Positions 1 to 10,600 are shown, counted from the first letter of the stretch. The stretch: 38,017 bases of DNA from Trileptium ribeirensis (GCA_030248225.1 JASANE010017482.1:1-38017); one strand, 5' to 3'. Notes: a model not told the origin generated them from the letters alone. Made by a program: numbers and translations.

Positions 1-440
1 GGATAGGTTCACCGACTTCAGCATTGCATGAAATAAGAGGTCGTGAATTTACGATTGCTGAAACTTCGGCAACAATCGTTTGTAGCTCAACTAAGGTCAA
101 GCATCGCTTACCAAGTGACTTCCTTATCTTATGCTTCACGGCACTGACTAGGGCGTTCATAGAAGCCTCCCATCCAAGGAGATAACTCCGTTATAAATCG
201 CCAAGAAATACCTTCGGAGGAAGAGTACCTTTGAATACTGGCGTCCTTGATTAAACGTTGCAGTACCACACTGGAGCTCTTGAAATTCTTGGCGTTATCC
301 GACACTACAATAGATGGAGCGCCATAGATGGCTGCAAATCGACGAAATGCCATCAGAAAGTGTTCGGAACTAGCATTTGAGACCACTTCATGATGAATGG
401 CTCTTGTTGAAGAATATGTAAAAGGGCAAATCCAAGCCTT
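1..440 (-). pseudogene. BEL/Pao integrase core and C-terminal part (frame-broken, truncated)
   Basis: From about 440 down to 163 the minus strand reads an integrase catalytic core, including FLMAFRRF and SIVVSDNAKNF, where the Asp of SDNAKNF matches the second Asp of the DDE triad. The frame breaks near 163. It resumes in another frame to the window edge with an EVSAIVNSRPL motif, a hallmark of the region just after the BEL integrase core. The rest lies outside the window. Confidence 0.78.
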
Positions 441-770
441 GCCGATGTTACTCTCTCAGACCAGAAGGGGTCCCAAGTCGTCAATGCCGACGTGCTGAAA
501 CGGATGACTTGTGGAAACTCGAACCACCGCAATGGAGGACTTTCTGGCACTTTAAAATGACCAGCTCCTGTTCGTATATTAGACATTGCTTCAACAAACG
601 TTCGACTTGGGAGTAGCCACTGGGAATCCATATTCAAGACGGACTTGAGCCAGTGTCTTGATGACCGGGCATGAAACAATCGTTCATGACAGCGATGGAT
701 TATCAAGTTAGAAAGATGATTGTTCTTGTAGTAACTTGGGTTTTTGACGGAGTGAGACAGGTTGGAATGC
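353..770 (-). pseudogene. BEL/Pao integrase, zinc-binding region and start of core (frame-broken)
   Basis: The minus strand continues the polyprotein in a different frame from the upstream ORF. Visible here are the IIHRCHERLFHA histidine motif typical of the BEL integrase H2C2 zinc finger, a SPPLRWF stretch, and a DPFW/GPLLVRE-like segment that corresponds to the first catalytic Asp region. The frame changes again at about 400-480. The integrase would insert the cDNA into host chromosomes. At least two frame changes separate it from the RT ORF, so it could not be made as one protein unless the breaks are sequencing errors. Confidence 0.75.
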
Positions 771-3700
771 TCAAATCTTCCTCGACAAACTAATTATACC
801 TTCGTGATCAAGGAATAAGCCGAGACGTCGTACCATGGATGACATGGCCTTACTGGACAAACAATTAGGAAATGCAGTTGTTTGAATATATCGAATCCAC
901 ATTTGCTCCGCAACGGCGATATCCTTTGAAGTAATGTTATACCCCTTCAAATCGGTTTGTTCGGTTGCCCCAAAGGTATTTTGCCGACATCTATCCGCAA
1001 ATTTGCATATGATTGCCGTTACTCTTAAGAGTCGAAGCAAACTGGAGTAACTGGTTAACTCGATAATTTGACCGATGCCTGGGGACTTCTCCGTTTGGCT
1101 AGGACATGCGGTTTCGGTTGGTACGAGCTCGATGCGTCCGCATGGACTACTATCGGTGTGGCCCTTATCAGGTATCGTTGACTCAAGTGATATATTATTT
1201 TCCGGCCAAAGGTCGTCGGAAACATCGAGAAATTTGGGTCCATGCCACCACAATTCAGTTGAAACCAGTGTGTCGGCATCAGTACCCTGGGAGGGTAGGT
1301 CGGCTGGATTGCATGTCGTCGGTACATAACGGCAAACAATATTATCATGAGACTTGATTTCTTTGACTCTGTTTTGGACAAAAACAGGCAACACTTTATT
1401 CGAATTGATCCAAAGTAACACACATTTGGAGTCTGTCCACAGGAATCGCCTCGCAACACCGATTCGTAGCTCGGATTCTACAAATTTTACAAGACGACAT
1501 CCTAAGACTGTCGCCATAAGCTCGAGGCGTGGAATAGAAATAGTTTTGATAGGAGCTAACCGCGCCTTGCAAAACACCAGATGTGTCGTTGGAGTTTTGT
1601 TTTCATCGACTGTCCGGAGATAAACTGAGGCAGCATAGGCCTTTGCGGAAGAATCACAAAAGCAGTGAATCTCGTTAGTGACTATTCGGACATTATGGAG
1701 CGGCATGACTAGCCGAGGAATTTTTATGGAGTCTATTTTAGCAAAACTTGCCTTCACCGGACTAAATCGGTCAAGCATACTACTTGGAAGAGGTTTGTCC
1801 CATGGTAACTTCTGTCTCCAACAATCTTGGATTATCATTTTGCCGGATATTATCACTGGAGCTAATAAACCGCATGGATCGTATGCAGACGCCACATACT
1901 GAAGCAGATGACGTTTTGTTTCGATGTCCTCACGTTGGCTCACACCGACGCACGAGATGGTGTCATCGGTTGTGTACCATTTGAGACCGAGAACGGTAGG
2001 AACCTGGTCACAACCCTTGTCATTATTTGATAGGTGTCTACAAAACTCCTTGCAGTTGGAGTACCACTCGCGGACATTCATCGAAATGCCATTGAATAAC
2101 TGCTTAGCTTCCTTATAAAATGTGATGGCTTCCTTAGCATTACGCCGACCGACTATGATGTTATCGATATATAGGTTACCCGAAATATCCAGGGCAACCT
2201 GTGAACCTTGCTTCTCCAGATGATATTTGATAACGGCACCGAGCAAAAAAGGACTAGATGCGAATCCAAATGGAACCCTTGTGAAACGTAGCACAACAAG
2301 ATTATGCGCTGACACAGGTTTTGTGGGATCTTTCAGCCAGAAAAAGCGCGTGACGTCGCGCTCTTGACGTTGGAGAGCTATCTGATGAAATGCTTTTTCT
2401 ACATCGCTAACTATCGCAACCCTTGGTAAGCGGAAACGAAGCAACAAACCACACATATCCTGTAGAATGACAGGCCCACGAAGAAGGCAGTCATTGAGGC
2501 TCCGGTGATGTCGGCTTGCCCTTGCAGAAGCATCGTATACTATGCGGATCTTCGTCGTTGCCTTGTTTTCTCGAACAACACAATGGTGAGCTATGTAATG
2601 GATACGGTTTGAATCTGGTGGCTGACTCCGATCGACAAGCTCAACGACACCTTTCCTGAGTTGAACTTTGATAATTTTGTCATACTCCCGCATGAGATCA
2701 GGCTTGTCTTTCATTTTCTTGAGTACTGAATTTAGCCGCCCCATGGCTAGCATCTCGTTCGTTGGCAGATCAGGGTCGGTATCGTCGTCACACTTCCATG
2801 GAAAGGTGACTTCGTAGCGGCCGTCTACCTTACCGATAGTGCGGTTGAATGCCGCAAGGGCTTTTTCGTCGTCTTCTTTATATGGATCGTCTTTTATACC
2901 AACGTCCTCAAGCTGCCAAAATCGTTCAACGTTGACGTTCCGAGACTGAACTTCGAGACAAACTAACGCTACCGCCGACGCCTGGACGACGTCATTACAT
3001 GGAAATTTACCAGCAACTATATACCCAAGTCGTGACTGAATAAGGAAGCTGCCATCAGCCAACTTAAGACATTCGTTTCCGACAAACTCATAGTAATAGT
3101 CAACGCCGACCAATATATCGATGTTGACTCGTTCAGGTGTTGTCGATGGAGGATCCGCCAACGGGACCTGCGATAGAATGGGGTTGCTCTTGATATCCAG
3201 TGGATATTTTTGAATTGGGCAAGTGATTACATCGGTGACGAGTGTGGACACTTCGATTGGAGGACCGTCAATTGTTGGAATGGTGACATCAGTTAACTTA
3301 TACTTTTCTGTCGATCGACGACTGTTGGCAAACTTGGCGATCGACATAACCTCTTCCCCTTTCGTGGGAAGACCAAGGGAGTTCCGTAGTGCTGCTGTGA
3401 TATAGCTCCGACTACTTCCAGTATCGAAAAACACCCGCGCAACAATGTCACCTTCCTTGCCTGGTAATGTTACTGTAGCAATTTGCATTTGGACCTGAGA
3501 TGTGCTCACAAGTAGAGTAGAATCCTTTGTGTGGGCTGACTGATTGGCAGTGGCCTCTATATTTCCTTTGGACTGGATCTTTGCCGTCTTCCGCGGACCG
3601 CCGAATCTCTCGAAGCAAAGACTGCTGTGATGACCTTCCTTTTTACAATAGAAGCATTGGCGCTGTTTTGTGCAACTACGAGCGTCATGGCCTTCACCGA

Positions 3701-4844
3701 GACATTTGAAGCATCTTCCTTTGAGGGATTCATTACGTTGTGCCACTGTTGCAAATTGGGTACATTTGTCGGCATAGTGATTCTCCTTGCAAAAGCAACA
3801 CTGGACTGTTGACTTCGACTGAGACGACAGGGCACTCTGAGTCGCTGGCAACAACCGATTTTGCTTCTTAAGCGTGACAGAACTATGCTGTCGCGCAGAA
3901 GTAGTGTTTTTCGTTGAATTAAACTTGGATGTATAGCAATCGCTCTTCTCTCGAGCCATTATTTCATCCTTGAGCAGTGAACGCAAAGTTGCCAACTGCC
4001 ATGGTGTGGATCCGTTACGACGATGCAATTGTATTCGGACCGTCCGCGGCAATTTGGACAATATAATTGGAGTGAACACTTGGCCAAACGTATCTTCGTT
4101 GAGGTCAAGTGCGACCAAACTTCGAATGTGCTTCTCACATTCGTCGTAAATATGCTGCAGCTTGGTATTTTCGTCGGTGGAATGCATTGCTAAAAGCTTT
4201 TCAAAATGCGCAAAAACAGCCAATTCGGGATTGCCGAATCTTTCCCTCAGGGCCTCCACCAGTGTGCTGTAGTTAGAAGCCGTTAATCTATAGCCATCTA
4301 TGACACTTAGAGCATCACCGCGGAGGTAGCTACGCAAATATTTATGCTTGTCAACGTCGGGAAGGTCGGGGTTGCTATGGATGGTGGAGTCATAACTGTC
4401 CCAGAATTCCTGCCAAGACAGCGGATCGCCCTCAAATGTGTCAATCACTAGCTGAGGAAGTTTTACGGACACCCTACCACGTTGTGTGGACGTCTCATGT
4501 AGCTCGTCTGCGGCGTTTTGGGAAAGCACTGGCTGCCGAGCGTTGATTGCTATGACTGAAGCCGTTTTTATTGCGTCAATTATAGATTCTCGCAGTAAAC
4601 TAGCAGATTCGACTTCACTCTTCATATCACCATCATTTTCGCAGAGTTGGACTAATATGTCATTGTCCAACTCCTCCAATTTCTCATGATAGTATTGAAT
4701 TTTTTCCGAAATTACTTGCATTTTCATTGAAAAATCAGTCACTATTGGATCTGACTGCAGTTTTTCGAAATCTGACAATTGCTTTTTAACGTTAAGTCTA
4801 AAGCCGTTTCGCTGTTGGATTAAAACGTTCAGAGTTTTTGACAT
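771..4844 (-). CDS. BEL/Pao Gag-Pol polyprotein (gag, protease, RT, RNase H)
   Basis: The frame is 1357 aa and starts at the ATG whose reverse complement ends at 4844, the first Met after the leader. Residues about 130-300 are the DUF1759-type gag. Three CCHC knuckles follow at about 349-361, 378-391 and 397-410. A retropepsin-like DTGSS lies at 474-478. The reverse transcriptase spans about 700-960, with a catalytic Asp in SDVEKAF (about 814) and YIDN at 892-895. YxDN replaces YxDD in many BEL elements, so I do not call it a defect. RNase H follows, with PRLELMA, a TDSK motif and NPADLPSQG near 1170. The C-terminus enters the integrase N-terminal region, then hits a stop at 771, earlier than in a full BEL polyprotein. 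Enzymes of this type copy the element RNA into DNA in cytoplasmic particles. Confidence 0.9.
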   Translation of the reverse strand: MSKTLNVLIQQRNGFRLNVKKQLSDFEKLQSDPIVTDFSMKMQVISEKIQYYHEKLEELDNDILVQLCENDGDMKSEVESASLLRESIIDAIKTASVIAINARQPVLSQNAADELHETSTQRGRVSVKLPQLVIDTFEGDPLSWQEFWDSYDSTIHSNPDLPDVDKHKYLRSYLRGDALSVIDGYRLTASNYSTLVEALRERFGNPELAVFAHFEKLLAMHSTDENTKLQHIYDECEKHIRSLVALDLNEDTFGQVFTPIILSKLPRTVRIQLHRRNGSTPWQLATLRSLLKDEIMAREKSDCYTSKFNSTKNTTSARQHSSVTLKKQNRLLPATQSALSSQSKSTVQCCFCKENHYADKCTQFATVAQRNESLKGRCFKCLGEGHDARSCTKQRQCFYCKKEGHHSSLCFERFGGPRKTAKIQSKGNIEATANQSAHTKDSTLLVSTSQVQMQIATVTLPGKEGDIVARVFFDTGSSRSYITAALRNSLGLPTKGEEVMSIAKFANSRRSTEKYKLTDVTIPTIDGPPIEVSTLVTDVITCPIQKYPLDIKSNPILSQVPLADPPSTTPERVNIDILVGVDYYYEFVGNECLKLADGSFLIQSRLGYIVAGKFPCNDVVQASAVALVCLEVQSRNVNVERFWQLEDVGIKDDPYKEDDEKALAAFNRTIGKVDGRYEVTFPWKCDDDTDPDLPTNEMLAMGRLNSVLKKMKDKPDLMREYDKIIKVQLRKGVVELVDRSQPPDSNRIHYIAHHCVVRENKATTKIRIVYDASARASRHHRSLNDCLLRGPVILQDMCGLLLRFRLPRVAIVSDVEKAFHQIALQRQERDVTRFFWLKDPTKPVSAHNLVVLRFTRVPFGFASSPFLLGAVIKYHLEKQGSQVALDISGNLYIDNIIVGRRNAKEAITFYKEAKQLFNGISMNVREWYSNCKEFCRHLSNNDKGCDQVPTVLGLKWYTTDDTISCVGVSQREDIETKRHLLQYVASAYDPCGLLAPVIISGKMIIQDCWRQKLPWDKPLPSSMLDRFSPVKASFAKIDSIKIPRLVMPLHNVRIVTNEIHCFCDSSAKAYAASVYLRTVDENKTPTTHLVFCKARLAPIKTISIPRLELMATVLGCRLVKFVESELRIGVARRFLWTDSKCVLLWINSNKVLPVFVQNRVKEIKSHDNIVCRYVPTTCNPADLPSQGTDADTLVSTELWWHGPKFLDVSDDLWPENNISLESTIPDKGHTDSSPCGRIELVPTETACPSQTEKSPGIGQIIELTSYSSLLRLLRVTAIICKFADRCRQNTFGATEQTDLKGYNITSKDIAVAEQMWIRYIQTTAFPNCLSSKAMSSMVRRLGLFLDHEGIISLSRKI

Positions 4845-5061
4845 TCTTGATTTCGGCTACTTTAGGAAATTGTACATAAACATAAACTATGAACGTAGTT
4901 GACTTACGTCGCAATCCTTTGAAGACCAAAATTGATTTAGTAGATAGATTAGTTAAATCCCAATGAAATGGAGGCAGTTGAAATGTTGAATATTGTCATG
5001 TGGATAATGTCGATAGTTGATGTAGTCGGGTTTCAGGGCTGGTTGCGAGACAATAAGTACA

Positions 5062-5152
5062 GTCTTAACCGAACTAAAGCGGTCAAGAATTCAGAATCCA
5101 CAGAGATATTGACGAGTTTAAATCTTAACCGAACTAAGGCGGTCAAGAATTC
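5062..5152 (-). repeat. 31-bp direct repeat pair in the BEL leader
   Basis: Two copies of a 31-bp sequence beginning TCTTAACCGAACTAA lie at 5062-5092 and 5122-5152, exactly 60 bp apart, with one mismatch (AAAGC versus AAGGC). They lie between the primer-binding site and the gag start, in the untranslated leader where packaging or regulatory signals usually sit. No function is assigned. Confidence 0.8.
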
Positions 5153-5181
5153 GATCCACCGATCAACACCGTTCGATCACT

Positions 5182-5199
5182 GAGGCTTGCGGCACCAAA
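5182..5199 (-). promoter_or_regulatory. Candidate primer-binding site of the BEL element
   Basis: Directly internal to the 5' LTR, the minus strand reads TTTGGTGCCGCAAGCCTC. A TGG start within a few bases of the LTR end is standard for a tRNA-primed minus-strand start. The tRNA species is not assigned here. Confidence 0.55.
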
Positions 5200-5631
5200 T
5201 GTTGTATTGGTTCTTATGTTGGAAAACAAAATCATAATACATAATCATAATCATTGTACATAATCGTTGGAAAACATAATCATTGTACATAATCAAAATA
5301 ACACTTCATGTACAGAAAACCGACCACTCTCTCGCCCCAGCTATTCACATCTGCCTGAGTCGCCAGTTCTTTTGTTTAGCTAAAGATCATGAAATCCTTC
5401 GTATGCAAATCAGCAGCGCTAAATGTGAGGGATCGCGTATAACGCGACATATGCTGCATTCATCCTCGGGACCGTGCCGAGCATTTTTCGTTTCAGCAAC
5501 TTCGATTATGTGCAATGTTTCATTTGTTTCAGTACAAATGCTTAGATTTTTTTCGCTATTTCAAATTCGTCAATTGTCATAGTTTCAGCAACCTGCACAC
5601 GCTGTCCGTGGCACCAAACTATTATACAACA
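5200..5631 (-). repeat. BEL/Pao 5' LTR
   Basis: On the plus strand the LTR starts TGTTGTATTGG and ends ATTATACAACA, giving the expected TG...CA ends with an 8-bp inverted terminal match (TGTTGTAT/ATACAACA). The inner border is fixed by the adjacent candidate primer-binding site. The outer border is fixed by the return of module M sequence at 5632. The length of 432 bp is normal for BEL. The partner LTR is outside the window, so the borders are inferred, not confirmed by alignment. Confidence 0.72.
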
Positions 5632-5799
5632 TATGTAATTATTTAAAAAGTTGCCCATATTATGCATCTTCTTAACTGAGCATTCTTTTAAACAACTCGC
5701 GGCTTCAAAACAAATTTTCAGCTCTGCAACAGCTTTGTCGTGATTTAAAGCTTTAGCAGCTTCCTCCATAATTTTATTTGCATCAAACTCAGACCTCAA
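5632..5799 (-). pseudogene. Module M 3' frame cut by the BEL insertion
   Basis: The frame begins MRSEFDANKIMEEAAKALNH and contains several cysteines (AELKICFEAASCLKECSVKK), then runs straight into LTR sequence at 5631. The remaining LTR-derived codons are not part of the original protein. Together with 5872-6234 it may form the C-terminal half of the module M protein. No family is recognised. Confidence 0.45.
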
Positions 5800-5871
5800 G
5801 CATACGTCTGCGTGCTTTGCGATCCCTAATAACGCTATGCGGTGGAGGTAGCCGCTTTTGAAGAAAGCATT

Positions 5872-6234
5872 TTAGATGTCTGTCAGCAATTGTGACGTGC
5901 TAAGCTCAAGAGAATTTGTGATAGCCACTGTTAAAAACTGAATAATAGGTGTTAGTATTTTAGCTTGGTCACTATACATCGCACAATAAATACCTGCCAC
6001 TAACATAAATTGCTTTTTCATCATTGCTAATTCGGGCAAGGTTAGTGCAGTGTATACGTTATAGTCACTTAATATAACAACTGAAGCTAGAAAACGAACC
6101 GCAGCGTTGTACTTACGAATTGCATTGCTACTTTTCAAATTATATGTTGTCAAATACTTGGAATACTGTTCGAGCGACTCGAACGATTTGCTATCCAACA
6201 TCGCACCTCCAGTTGTATAGTGCAATAATGGCAA
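5872..6234 (-). pseudogene. Downstream frame of module M (120 aa)
   Basis: The frame begins LLHYTTGGAMLD and continues into a helix-rich, hydrophobic stretch (RFLASVVILSDYNVYTALTLPELAMMKKQ) to residue 120. Only its first ~27 residues are shared with the right copy at 30229. After that the two copies carry unrelated sequence, so one of them is rearranged or the element has alternative 3' parts. The function is unknown. Confidence 0.45.
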
Positions 6235-6407
6235 TAATGCTTTTATTGCCTTTTGTTTCTCATAGCAAATGTCGCATTCTGTGCTATTTCAAAGATACCA
6301 TAAATTTTTGGTTCAACGCCAGGTTTCGGAAAGCCTTTTTCGTTAAAATCCTTCTGAAGCTGAAGCAGCGGTTCGTAACGATTAACTTTATTCAGCACAA
6401 TATCCAC

Positions 6408-7307
6408 TTAATGCGGCGTCCAGTCAGTACTTTGTTTCTTCCGAATATATTTCGATAACTTTGCAGCGGGACTTAGAGGAACCATCGGTACCACGTCCGA
6501 TGGAAGCAAATCTTTATTTCCTGACAAGCCTTGTATACGAGGTACACTCAGTTCAGAAGATCGGATACTTTGAGCTTCCAGACAGCTCGGTTCGGCACTA
6601 TTTTGTTGAATGGATATTGCTGACCCATCGTCTTGATCCTTATTTAATACCTCACAGACTATGCTGTCATCTGAACGTTCGGTACAATCTTCGCTAGAGT
6701 ACGAAGCATTAGTTCTAGGTTCACTGCAATCACCATCCATATACTCGTCGTCGTTTGATTCCTTATCATTAACATTATCCGTACCCGCGCTAGAAGCCAA
6801 CGTTTCTAACCGAACCGTAATGTTGCGGCTAGCAGTTCTTACGGACTGTTGTGTAGTGCGCCTATTTTGACTTACATCTGATAGTGCTTGTGCATAGTCA
6901 GAAACAACAGGCAACAAGCTACGACTTGAATTTTCGGCTTCCGGTGAGTGATGTAATTCAATTGCAAGTGGCTGCAAGCTCGATGAGCGTGGTGCAACTT
7001 CTGATTGTGCGGTACAACGCAAAAGCGATTCATTTGACTCTACACCTTTAATTTGTAAAGGGGTTCGCGGTAAAGCTAACAAATTGATTCGTTGAACACA
7101 AAATCCATTAGTCTTTAAAAAATCCACAGTTAGTTCCGCGCCAGTGACTGTTCGGCTGGCGGCGAACGCTTCAATATCTTCCATAAAAATAGTTCCGTCA
7201 GATTTTGTTTTGGCTAATTTATCACACTGAAAACGCCACCGCTGAAATTCTTCTTTACACGATTTAACCTCGCTATCTTCTCTCAATGCTTTCTTAAAGC
7301 TTCTCAA
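6408..7307 (-). CDS. Unrecognised 299-aa frame of module M
   Basis: The first ~100 residues are mixed and probably folded, with KEEFQRWRFQCDKLAK and an EDIEAFAASRTVTGAELTVDFLK segment. Residues ~100-260 are low-complexity, rich in Ser, Asp and Glu. The C-terminal ~40 residues are again ordered-looking (AKLSKYIRKKQSTDWTPH). The Met at 7307 is unlikely to be the true start, because homologous coding continues upstream in the same frame to a splice-acceptor-like site near 7449. The second copy at 29004-30150 keeps most of this protein but has internal stops. No domain is recognised. It could be a transposon accessory protein or a duplicated host gene. Confidence 0.55.
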   Translation of the reverse strand: MRSFKKALREDSEVKSCKEEFQRWRFQCDKLAKTKSDGTIFMEDIEAFAASRTVTGAELTVDFLKTNGFCVQRINLLALPRTPLQIKGVESNESLLRCTAQSEVAPRSSSLQPLAIELHHSPEAENSSRSLLPVVSDYAQALSDVSQNRRTTQQSVRTASRNITVRLETLASSAGTDNVNDKESNDDEYMDGDCSEPRTNASYSSEDCTERSDDSIVCEVLNKDQDDGSAISIQQNSAEPSCLEAQSIRSSELSVPRIQGLSGNKDLLPSDVVPMVPLSPAAKLSKYIRKKQSTDWTPH

Positions 7308-7540
7308 AGTAATGGACTTACCGTCAGCGTATTTCGAGACCTTTTACCGCAAGTTGTACGCATCAATAATTTCCATGAAGCGTGTACTTCATTTGAAATG
7401 CTCGTTGGGTCGTTTGTAAAGCCCGCTGCACAGTCCGCATACCCACTCCTGTAAAATTAATCAGTAAAAGTCATCTAACATTGAGGAATTCCTGTTAAGG
7501 TAGAAACACGAAGAATCAAAAATTAATAGTAACTTTAATG

Positions 7541-7666
7541 AGATTGCAGAACATAGTGAAGCATAGGTACACACACGCCTTTTGCGTGCATAGCCAATCA
7601 GCTCTCGATAGTATACGCCGACACGCTATATTTGGATGTCACCCAATACCGCACAAGTTAGAATAA
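7541..7666 (+). repeat. Dispersed repeat family A, copy 1
   Basis: This is a roughly 130-bp sequence starting AGATTGCAGAACATAGTGAAG and ending near GCACAAGTTA. It recurs at 17508-17637, 22470-22605, 23038-23155 and, reversed, at about 28485-28605 and 28756-28855. It contains an imperfect palindrome around its centre (AGCAT...ATGCT in the better copies). Here it lies between module M and the satellite array. Confidence 0.85.
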
Positions 7667-10600
7667 AACGAAACACGGGCAATAAAGTTCCCACGCCCAA
7701 AACCCCAAGAGCAAGCTATCAGCCTCCCAGGACGTAACAGTAAAATTAGCAATATTGGGTTGATGAACCATGGCTGCGAAATACCGCCGTACCCATAGAA
7801 CCATGGGTCGCAGAGCAAAACCAAAACCGGCAATGAGTTTCCAATGCCCGATAAACTCTAAGTGAAACTTTTCAGCCGCCCAGGACGACAGAACAAATTT
7901 TCGAATTTTGGATCGAGGGACCACGGGGGCGCCATACCCTCGTACCCATGGAACCATGGGTCGCAGAGCAAAACTAACACCGGCAATGAATTTCCAATGC
8001 CCGAAAACCTCTAAGTGAAACTTTTCAGCCGCCCAGGACGACAGAACAAATTTTCGAATTTTGGGTCGAGGAACCATGAGGGCGCCATACCCTCGTACCC
8101 ATGGAACGATGGGTTGCAGAGCAAAACCAACACCGGCAATGAGTTTCCAATGCCCTAAAACCCCAAAATGAAATTTTTCAGCCACCCAAGACGATAGAAC
8201 AAATTTTCGAATTTTGAGTCGAGGAACCATGGGGGCTCCATAACCTCGTACCCATGCAACCATGGGTCGCAGAGCAAAACCAACACCGTCAATGAGTTTC
8301 CACTGCCCTAAAACCCCAAAGTAAAAAATTTCAGCCGCTCAGGACCTCAGAACAAATTTTCTAATTTTGGGTCGAGGAATCATGGAGGCGCCATACCCTC
8401 GTACCCATGCAACCATGGGTCGCAGAGCAAAACCAATACCGGCAATGAGTTTCCAAAGCCAGAAAACCTCTAAGTTCAACTTTTCAGCCGCCCATGACCA
8501 CAGAACAAATTTTCGAATTTTGGGTCGAGGAACTACGGGGCGCCATACCCTCGTACCCATGGAACCATGGGTCGCAGAGCAAAACCAACACCGGCAATGA
8601 ATTTCCAATGCCCGAAAACCTCTAAGTGAAACTTTTCAGCCGCCCAGGACGACAGAACAAATTTTCGAATTTTGGGTCGAGGAACCATGAGGGCGCCATA
8701 CCCTCGTACCCATGGAACGATGGGTTGCAGAGCAAAACCAACACCGGCAATGAGTTTCCAATGCCCTAAAACCCCAAAATGAAATTTTTCAGCCACCCAA
8801 GACGATAGAACAAATTTTCGAATTTTGAGTCGAGGAACCATGGGGGCTCCATAACCTCGTACCCATGCAACCATGGGTCGCAGAGCAAAACCAACACCGT
8901 CAATGAGTTTCCACTGCCCTAAAACCCCAAAGTAAAAAATTTCAGCCGCTCAGGACCTCAGAACAAATTTTCTAATTTTGGGTCGAGGAATCATGGAGGC
9001 GCCATACCTCGTACCCATGCAACCATGGGTCGCAGAGCAAAACCAACACCGGCAATAAGTTCAACTTTTCAGCCGCCCATGACCACAGAACAAATTTTCG
9101 AATTTTGGGTCGAGGAACTACGGGGCGCCATACCCTCGTACCCATGGAACCATGGGTCGCAGAGCAAAACCAACACCGGCAATGAATTTTCAATGCCCGA
9201 AAACCTCTAAGTGAAACTTTTCAGCCGCCCAGGACGACAGAACAAATTTTCGAATTTTGGGTCGAGGAACCATGAGGGCGCCATACCCTTGTACCCATGG
9301 AACGATGGGTTGCAGAGCAAAACCAACACCGGCAATGAGTTTCCAATGCCCTAAAACCCCAAAATGAAATTTTTCAGCCACCCAAGACGATAGAACAAAT
9401 TTTCGAATTTGGAGTCGAGGAACCATGGGGGCTCCATAACCTCGTACCCATGCAACCATGGGTCGCAGAGCAAAACCAACACCGTCAATGAGTTTCCACT
9501 GCCCTAAAACCCCAAAGTAAAAAATTTCAGCCGCTCAGGACCTCAGAACAAATTTTCTAATTTTGGGTCGAGGAATCATGGAGGCGCCATACCCTCGTAC
9601 CCATGGAACCATGGGTCGCAGAGCAAAACCAACACCGGCAATGAATTTCCAATGCCCGAAAACCTCTAAGTGAAACTTTTTAGCCGCCCAGGACGACAGA
9701 ACAAATTTTCGAATTTTGGGTCGAGGAACCATGAGGGCGCCATACCCTCGTACCCATGGAACGATGGGTTGCAGAGCAAAACCAACACCGGCAATGAGTT
9801 TCCAATGCCCTAAAACCCCAAAATGAAATTTTTCAGCCACCCAAGACGATAGAACAAATTTTCGAATTTTGAGTCGAGGAACCATGGGGCTCCATAACCT
9901 CGTACCCATGCAACATGGGTCGCAGAGCAAAACAACACCGTCAATGAGTTTCCACTGCCCTAAAACCCAAATTAGAAAATTTCAGCCGCTCAGGACCTCA
10001 GAAAAATTTTCTAATTTTGGGTCGGAATATGGAGGGCGCCATACCCTCGTACCCATGCAACATGGGTCGCAGAGAACAATACGGCAATGGTTTTATGCCG
10101 AATTAGTGTTTTCGCCGCCGGTGCAGAACAAATCTTCTAGTTTTGGGTAGAGGAATCATGGGGGCGCCATGCCCCCGTACCAATGGAATCATGGGCCGCA
10201 GAGCAAAACCACTACAGGCAGTGAGTTTCCCATGCCAGAAAACCTCTAAGTTCAACTTTTCAGCCGCCCATGACCACAGAACAAATTTTCGAATTTTGGG
10301 TCGAGGAACTACGGGGCGCCATACCCTCGTACCCATGGAACCATGGATCACAGAGCAAAACCAGCACCAGCAATGAGTTCCCATGCCCAAAAACCTCAAA
10401 GTTAAACTTTTCAGCCGCCTAGGACGTCAGAACAAATTTTCGAATTTTGGGTCGAAGAACCATGTGGGCGCCATACCCTCGTACCCATGGAACGATGGAT
10501 TGCAGAGCAAAACCAACACCGGCAATGAGTTTCCAATGCCCTAAAACCCCAAAATGAAATTTTTCAGCCACCCAAGACGATAGAACAAATTTTCGAATTT

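Larger units (their letters stand above)
1..5631 (-). mobile_element. BEL/Pao LTR retrotransposon, truncated by the window edge
   Basis: Seen: in minus-strand order there is a 432-bp LTR, a candidate primer-binding site, a leader, a 1357-aa gag-protease-RT-RNase H frame, and integrase pieces that run off the left edge. The domain order (protease, RT, RNase H, integrase) and a DUF1759-like gag with three zinc knuckles are characteristic of BEL/Pao elements. The 3' LTR lies outside the window, so the total length and the target-site duplication cannot be read. The integrase section is broken by frameshifts, so this copy is probably not autonomous. The element is inserted into module M, whose minus-strand sequence resumes at 5632. 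Confidence 0.93.
5632..7481 (-). pseudogene. Module M, left copy: unrecognised gene remains, truncated by BEL
   Basis: This minus-strand block carries several collinear frames: an upstream exon-like piece from 7448, a 299-aa frame (6408-7307), a 120-aa frame (5872-6234) and an 85-aa frame (5542-5799). The BEL LTR cuts the last frame at 5631/5632. A TTTTACAG acceptor-like sequence ends at 7449, and the exon-like frame after it contains a TGA and a TAA before joining the 299-aa frame. Positions 6153-7481 match 28971-30310 in the opposite orientation, and homology stops abruptly at 6153. I do not recognise the protein family. The conserved reading through RSFKKALREDSEV and the serine/acid-rich middle indicate a real protein once. 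Confidence 0.7.

Noticed and set aside
1054..4689. Plus-strand frames of 60-89 codons and other minus-strand frames over the BEL coding region
   Set aside because: They are shadows of the 1357-codon Gag-Pol frame and carry no motif.
7658..8263. 201-codon minus-strand frame and similar frames across the satellite as genes
   Set aside because: The frames are copies of a 51-codon pattern caused by the 153-bp period. They end wherever a monomer has an indel, and comparable frames exist on the opposite strand.
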